This document shows positions 7,846-11,431 of a DNA stretch of 11,431 bases, piece after piece (the stretch's first letter is position 1; each line of letters starts with the position of its first letter). A program made the position numbers and the translations under genes. Origin of the DNA: SVTX01 sp964526505 (GTDB lineage Bacteria > Bacillota > Clostridia > Oscillospirales > CAG-272); assembly GCA_964526505.1 (NCBI GenBank), contig CAZGJC010000044.1, forward strand, positions 1 through 11,431, given 5' to 3'. The notes under the pieces are model-generated. The model was given only the letters and a program-made list of their open reading frames with translations. It was not told the DNA's origin and searched no databases.

Positions 7846-8948
7846 TATCCGTCCCCTTCCTTGCTATCTTTATCTTTGTTTTCCGCTTGTATTCCGCCGT
7901 TTGTCATTCCCTCGTTGAGAACGCTTTCCACGTTTTCGGCAAGCCCCTCAATTGTGGCAACAACCTTTGCATAGTCCATTCGCCTCGGTCCTATAATTCC
8001 TATCGCTCCGACGGTCTTTCCGTCTCGCACAACGGGCTTAAATACGAGAGCCGAATTGTTCATAACCTTAACCGACGACTCCGAACCGATAACCACGTTT
8101 ATGCCGTCTTTTTCGGGTTCGGATACAAGGTCTAAAATTTCATCCTTGTTTTCAAGCACTCCGAGCAGTTCTCTGAGTTGCTCCTTGTTGCTGTATTCGG
8201 GATATTGAAGCAATCGGTCCATACCGCTTACTTTCAAATCTCCGTCGTCGAGTTCGTTCATGCTTTCGTATATTATTTTAATGATAGGACTTACAATGTA
8301 AGCCTTGTCTCCCATCGCACTTTCGAGTTCCATAATAATAGGAAGATTTATCTCGCTTGCGGTAAGACCCAAGATGTTGTCGTTGAGTGCGTTTGAGAGG
8401 TCGCTTGCCGTAAGTTGACTTATCGGACTTTCAAGAGAAATTCGCTTTGTGCATATGTTTCCCTGATTGCTTATCATAACCAAAAGCAAACTGTGATTGT
8501 CAACGTAAATCACGTCAAACCTCTTAATGCTCACGCTTGACGCTTTCGGCTTTATAAGAAAACTCGTGTAGTTGGTAAGATTACCCGCAAGTTTCGACGC
8601 CGTAAGAAGTATCTGGTCAAGTTCCGTCATTTTTGATTTGAGTAACTTGTTTATCTCCGTGATTTCCTTTGCGGTCATCGAGTAACTTTCAATAAGCGAA
8701 TCCACGTAAAATCTGTATCCGAGTTCACTTGGCACTCTGCCTGCGGAAGTATGAGGCTGTTCGAGATAACCCATCTCTTCGAGTTCCGCCATTTCGTTTC
8801 TTATCGTAGCCGACGAGCAGGAAAGCCCCTCGCTCTGCATAATAAACTTTGAACCCACAGGCTCTCCGGCGGCAATGTGAGCATCAACTATGGTTTTAAG
8901 TATCAGTTTTTTTCTCTCACTCAATTCACCGTTGTTTTTCGACGCCAT
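7845..8948 (-). CDS. hrcA: Heat-inducible transcription repressor HrcA
   Basis: HrcA is the dimeric repressor that binds CIRCE operators and shuts off class I heat-shock genes. GroEL is known to promote its active fold. The 367-residue product has an N-terminal winged helix (about 10-75: ERKKLILKTIVDAHIAAGEPVG-type start and SSATIRNEMAELEEMGYL). The signature PHTSAGRVPSELGYRFYVD follows at 65-83, then the GAF-like and dimerisation regions, with VGAIGIIGPRRMDYAKV near the end. The ATG at 8948 is preferred. A GTG at 8984 also opens the frame but lies inside the CIRCE operator and would add 12 non-conserved residues. AGAGGAAGGACGGTG precedes the chosen start. It is the first gene of its operon and is autoregulated. 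Confidence 0.97.
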   Translation of the reverse strand: MASKNNGELSERKKLILKTIVDAHIAAGEPVGSKFIMQSEGLSCSSATIRNEMAELEEMGYLEQPHTSAGRVPSELGYRFYVDSLIESYSMTAKEITEINKLLKSKMTELDQILLTASKLAGNLTNYTSFLIKPKASSVSIKRFDVIYVDNHSLLLVMISNQGNICTKRISLESPISQLTASDLSNALNDNILGLTASEINLPIIMELESAMGDKAYIVSPIIKIIYESMNELDDGDLKVSGMDRLLQYPEYSNKEQLRELLGVLENKDEILDLVSEPEKDGINVVIGSESSVKVMNNSALVFKPVVRDGKTVGAIGIIGPRRMDYAKVVATIEGLAENVESVLNEGMTNGGIQAENKDKDSKEGDG

Positions 8949-8977
8949 TGTCACACCGTCCTTCCTCTTTATCACTT

Positions 8978-9004
8978 TTAGCACTTATTTGAATTGAGTG
9001 CTAA
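8978..9004. promoter_or_regulatory. CIRCE operator (HrcA binding site)
   Basis: The site is TTAGCACTT-N9-GAGTGCTAA on the plus strand, equal to TTAGCACTC-N9-AAGTGCTAA on the minus strand. It matches the CIRCE consensus TTAGCACTC-N9-GAGTGCTAA at 17 of 18 arm positions with the canonical 9-base spacer. It lies between the predicted transcription start and the hrcA ATG, the usual position for HrcA repression. Confidence 0.97.
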
Positions 9005-9017
9005 CCTTTATGCTAAT

Positions 9018-9046
9018 AATTTACCACTTTCCATCCCTTTTGTCAA
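9018..9046 (-). promoter_or_regulatory. Promoter of the hrcA heat-shock operon
   Basis: On the minus strand a perfect -35 TTGACA (9046-9041) is followed, after 17 bp, by a weaker -10 TAAATT (9023-9018, 4 of 6 consensus). Transcription would begin near 9011, so CIRCE begins a few bases into the transcript. The good -35 and poor -10 fit a vegetative sigma-A promoter repressed by HrcA. Confidence 0.75.
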
Positions 9047-9123
9047 CCCCCTTTGCCCACTTTTTTGTGAACATTTTGTAAACAGTGCTAATTTTCGCAC
9101 TTGATTTCTTCTATATATAATAT

Positions 9124-9185
9124 AATCCCCTCGAATGCGGATATTCAAACGTAAATTTGACGTTTTTCACCGCCCCGAGGGGATT
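9124..9185. other. Nested inverted repeat after the GNAT gene, candidate terminator
   Basis: Perfect 10-base arms AATCCCCTCG (9124-9133) and CGAGGGGATT (9176-9185) enclose 42 bases that contain an inner perfect 6-bp repeat, AAACGT (9147-9152) and ACGTTT (9160-9165). The structure starts five bases after the GNAT stop, the usual place for a terminator. However, the minus-strand 3' flank is ATATTATATATAG rather than a T run, so termination is only likely, not shown. It separates the GNAT gene from the hrcA promoter. The remaining bases at 9047-9123 contain only a CIRCE-like half-site pair. Confidence 0.45.
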
Positions 9186-9190
9186 TAAAA

Positions 9191-9796
9191 TCACTTGTTT
9201 TCGCTTGCAGTCTCTCCTGCCGTCTGCCGAATAAAGTCCTCACGGATTATCGAGCAAATACCCATGTCGCAGTATTTGTCCTTGACTTTCGCCCCGTGCC
9301 TGCAAACGCCTTCAAACGACATTCCGCATTTTTCCATCACTTTTCTTGACGCCGTGTTCTCAATTATGTACCACGCCGCAATTCTCTCAAATTCCATAAC
9401 TTCAAAACCGAATTTTATCACCGCTTTCGTCGCCTCCGGTGCAAATCCCCTGCGTTGAAATTTCGGATTTATAACGTATCCCACCTCCGCAGAATTGTTC
9501 TTGTAATCAATTCTCACAATTGAGCAAGTACCTATCATTTTCCCGCTGTTCTTGTCAATTACCGCCCAGTCAAAACAATCGCCCGTGCGATACCTCTGCG
9601 ATACGTACCTTAAATACGCCTTTGTGTATTCTATGTCCGGGTGCGGAGTCCACGTAAGATATTTCGACGCCTCTTCCGTGCGTGCATAATCGAACATGTC
9701 CTCTGCATCTTCAAAAAGCAATTTTCGTAAAATTATGCGTTCGAGTTCTATCTGCGGAAGTTTTGCGGAAATCTTTGCATACTTAGTCTTTTTCAT
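9191..9796 (-). CDS. GNAT family N-acetyltransferase, RimJ/RimL type
   Basis: This is a 201-residue acetyl-CoA-dependent acetyltransferase of the RimJ/RimL-like GNAT subfamily, which acetylates N-termini, amino acids or small molecules; the substrate is not evident. The fold can be followed: the first strand LERIILRKLLFEDAEDMF (18-35), WAVIDKNSGKMIGTCSIVRID (77-97), and motif A EVGYVINPKFQRRGFAPEA (104-122) with the acetyl-CoA pyrophosphate loop QRRGFA (114-119). The C-terminal ENTASRKVMEKCGMSFEG (146-163) is typical of the family. The frame opens upstream to 9868, but the ATG at 9796 has AGGAGG (9809-9804) seven bases before it; the adjacent ATG at 9799 is possible but too close. It is divergent from the Mur ligase gene. 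Confidence 0.9.
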   Translation of the reverse strand: MKKTKYAKISAKLPQIELERIILRKLLFEDAEDMFDYARTEEASKYLTWTPHPDIEYTKAYLRYVSQRYRTGDCFDWAVIDKNSGKMIGTCSIVRIDYKNNSAEVGYVINPKFQRRGFAPEATKAVIKFGFEVMEFERIAAWYIIENTASRKVMEKCGMSFEGVCRHGAKVKDKYCDMGICSIIREDFIRQTAGETASENK

Positions 9797-9827
9797 CATA
9801 CTGCCTCCTGATTTCGTCGTCTCATCC

Positions 9828-9856
9828 ATTATAATACTTTTTATCGGAAAAAGCAA
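9828..9856 (-). promoter_or_regulatory. Putative promoter of the GNAT gene
   Basis: On the minus strand a -10 TATAAT (9833-9828) lies 17 bp from a weak -35 TTGCTT (9856-9851, 3 of 6). An overlapping TATTAT (9836-9831) is an alternative -10. The start point near 9821 leaves about 25 bases before the ATG at 9796 and includes the AGGAGG site. It also falls inside the upstream extension of the frame, which supports the shorter start. Confidence 0.5.
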
Positions 9857-9875
9857 CGTTTTTCTCACTTTTCAT

Positions 9876-9915
9876 ATAAATTTTCGATTTTTCCGAGACA
9901 AGTGCGAAAATTTAT
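9876..9915. repeat. 11-bp inverted repeat in the GNAT/murE divergent promoter region
   Basis: ATAAATTTTCG (9876-9886) and CGAAAATTTAT (9905-9915) are perfect reverse complements separated by 18 bases. The right arm fills most of the spacer between the -35 and -10 of the murE promoter and the left arm lies just upstream of that -35, on the side of the GNAT promoter. This geometry would suit an operator acting on one or both genes. The arms are very AT-rich, so chance is not excluded. Confidence 0.55.
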
Positions 9916-9923
9916 GATATAAT
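9895..9923 (+). promoter_or_regulatory. Promoter of the Mur ligase gene (extended -10)
   Basis: A perfect -10 TATAAT (9918-9923) is preceded by TGA at 9915-9917, giving the extended -10 form TGnTATAAT. The -35 at 17 bp is GAGACA (9895-9900, 4 of 6). Transcription would start near 9930, with GAGG (9943-9946) five bases before the ATG at 9952. Confidence 0.7.
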
Positions 9924-9951
9924 ATCCCTATATCATCTATTCGAGGTTAAT

Positions 9952-11431
9952 ATGAAACTTTCGGAATTATTATCGACAATTGAAATAATAACACGCTCGT
10001 CGAACTCGGACTTCGACTGCGATATAGAACAAATCTGCCACGACTCACGTAAAGCGTTGAAAAACTCCGTTTTCGTCTGTAAAAGCGGTGCGATATCCGA
10101 CGGACACGTCTACGCCCCCAAGGCATATGAAAACGGTGCAAGAGTGTTTGTGGCTGAAAAACCGCTCGCACTTCCACGTGACGCACTTGTCTGCATAGTC
10201 AAAAATTCTTCCGATGCCTTGTCCGCCCTCGCTCAAAAATTTTACGATTACCCCTCAAATGAGTTAAAAATCGTAGGTATAACAGGCACAAAGGGTAAAA
10301 CCACCCTGTCGCTTTCGGCATATAAAATAGGTGCCGAATACGGACTGAAAATCGGTTATATCGGCACTAACGGCGTGCAGTACGGCAATATTTGCTACGA
10401 TGCTCAAAATACCACCCCCGACGTGCTTGAACTGCAAAAAACACTCCGTGAAATGGCAGACTACGGCATAAAATACGTTATGCTTGAAATATCGTCGCAA
10501 GCCCTCTGGCAGAAACGCACCGACGGTCTGAAATTCTTCGCCACAGTCTTTACAAACCTTTATCACGACCATATCGGCGGTGTCGAACACCCCACGCTTG
10601 AACATTATAAAGAAAGTAAAAAATCTCTGTTCACAGACTATGACTCGGCAGTCACCATAACAAATTCCGATTCCCCCGACTCCGATTTTATGACCGCCGA
10701 TACAACGGCAAAAAAAATAATCCGTGTCTCCGCCAACGGGGATAAAACCGCTGACCTTTACGCCGAAGATATCCGCCACGAAAACGACTTCCACAACCTC
10801 GGCACCAAGTTTTCATGCCACGGTCAAAACTTCTGCGGAGAAAATGTATTCATCCCCTCAATCGGAAATTACAGCGTTGAAAACACTCTCCAAACCATCG
10901 CCATATGTCTCTCACTTGACATAGATAAAAACTTTATTATAGACTCCCTTAAAACTTTAAGCGTAAAAGGCAGATGCGAAATTGTTCCCTTAAAGTCCAA
11001 ACCAAATAGCCTTTTCGTGATAGACTACGCACATAACGGTGCGGGACTTTCGTCCGTCCTGCGGGCTTTGCGGGAATATAACCCCAAAAGAATAGTATGC
11101 CTGTTCGGAAGCGTCGGAGACCGTACCGAATGTAGACGAGAGGAACTTGCAACCGTTGCAAAGCAATATGCCGATGTCATAATCGTCACGTCCGATAACC
11201 CGGGTAACGAAGCTCCCATAAGCGTCATAAACGATATCTGTAAACACCTTGCCGATACCGATAAACCCACGTATAAATTCGAGGACCGTGCCGAGGCTGT
11301 AAGATTTGCCGTCCAAATCGCAACCGACGGCGATATCGTTCTGCTTGCAGGTAAAGGCCACGAAAATTACCAACTTGTAAAAGGCAGAAAAATCGAATTT
11401 TCCGAAAAACAAATCCTTGCCGACTGTGATA
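9952..11431 (+). CDS. murE: MurE-type Mur ligase, divergent (UDP-MurNAc-peptide amino acid ligase; 3' end outside window)
   Basis: MurE-type ligases use ATP to add the third stem-peptide residue (diaminopimelate or lysine) to UDP-MurNAc-L-Ala-D-Glu in the cytosol. The window holds 493 residues and no stop. The UDP-binding N-domain has HDSRKALKNSVFV (30-42) and DGHVYAPKAYENGA (50-63). The central ATPase has P-loop TGTKGKTT (111-118), NTTPD (153-157), EISSQAL (179-185), FTNLYHDHIGG (200-210) and a candidate carbamylated Lys223. The C-domain has DYAHNG (358-363), GSVGDR (386-391), SDNPG (414-418) and AGKGHE (466-471). Several motifs depart from classical MurE, where EVSSH, DHLDYHG, DYAHTP and DNPR are usual. 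The protein may therefore be a MurE paralogue with another amino acid preference. ATG 9952 is supported by GAGG and a promoter. Mur ligase identity is firm; the exact substrate is uncertain. Confidence 0.85.
   Translation, partial: MKLSELLSTIEIITRSSNSDFDCDIEQICHDSRKALKNSVFVCKSGAISDGHVYAPKAYENGARVFVAEKPLALPRDALVCIVKNSSDALSALAQKFYDYPSNELKIVGITGTKGKTTLSLSAYKIGAEYGLKIGYIGTNGVQYGNICYDAQNTTPDVLELQKTLREMADYGIKYVMLEISSQALWQKRTDGLKFFATVFTNLYHDHIGGVEHPTLEHYKESKKSLFTDYDSAVTITNSDSPDSDFMTADTTAKKIIRVSANGDKTADLYAEDIRHENDFHNLGTKFSCHGQNFCGENVFIPSIGNYSVENTLQTIAICLSLDIDKNFIIDSLKTLSVKGRCEIVPLKSKPNSLFVIDYAHNGAGLSSVLRALREYNPKRIVCLFGSVGDRTECRREELATVAKQYADVIIVTSDNPGNEAPISVINDICKHLADTDKPTYKFEDRAEAVRFAVQIATDGDIVLLAGKGHENYQLVKGRKIEFSEKQILADCD

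Noticed and set aside
8949..8984. GTG start for hrcA at 8984
   Set aside because: The codon lies within the CIRCE operator and adds residues not typical of HrcA; the ATG at 8948 has a ribosome binding site.
9173..9182. CCCCGAGGGG palindrome as its own hairpin
   Set aside because: The loop would be only two bases; it is better explained as one arm of the larger repeat 9124-9185.
10264..11412. Minus-strand open frames of 140 and 176 residues opposite the Mur ligase
   Set aside because: The plus strand encodes clear Mur ligase motifs throughout; the minus frames are Cys/Phe-rich noise.

Overview
The window is a chromosomal stretch from a Gram-positive, moderately AT-rich bacterium, most likely a member of the Clostridia (Bacillota). 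The evidence is a class I heat-shock operon led by hrcA and controlled by a CIRCE operator, a DnaK that lacks the N-terminal-quadrant insertion of diderm DnaKs, near-consensus sigma-A promoters, strong AGGAGG-type ribosome binding sites, and a CotH-family lipoprotein of the kind common in Clostridia. No mobile element, CRISPR array, tRNA or rRNA was seen.

Layout. Positions 1-2494 (minus strand) hold a large CotH-kinase-family lipoprotein gene whose 3' end lies outside the window. Its start overlaps the stop of a flavin-reductase-like gene (3069-2491) by ATGA. That pair is driven by an apparent consensus promoter (TTGACA-17 bp-TATAAT, 3097-3125). Just beyond it, a strong hairpin terminator (3156-3198) ends the heat-shock operon. 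The operon runs leftwards on the minus strand as hrcA (8948-7845), grpE (7845-7237), dnaK (7186-5369), dnaJ (5297-4188) and prmA (4174-3212). Its promoter and CIRCE lie at 8978-9046. Upstream, and also on the minus strand, is a RimJ/RimL-type GNAT acetyltransferase gene (9796-9191). Divergent from it, on the plus strand, is a MurE-type Mur ligase gene that starts at 9952 and runs off the right edge. The GNAT/murE intergenic region has two divergent promoter-like sequences and an 11-bp inverted repeat.

How the genes work together. HrcA represses its own operon through CIRCE. DnaK, DnaJ and GrpE form the Hsp70 chaperone machine, and PrmA methylates ribosomal protein L11. HrcA activity is thought to depend mainly on GroEL, which is not in the window. 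The flavin reductase and CotH protein form a separate, translationally coupled unit. The MurE-type enzyme belongs to peptidoglycan precursor synthesis, but several normally conserved motifs are altered, including the DNPR-type motif that selects the third stem-peptide residue.

Most of the window is well-known core biology and I see no clearly new system. The points most worth a second look are the divergent MurE, the coupling of a flavoprotein with a surface CotH kinase, the dnaK-dnaJ intercistronic hairpin, and the dyad in the GNAT/murE divergent promoter.
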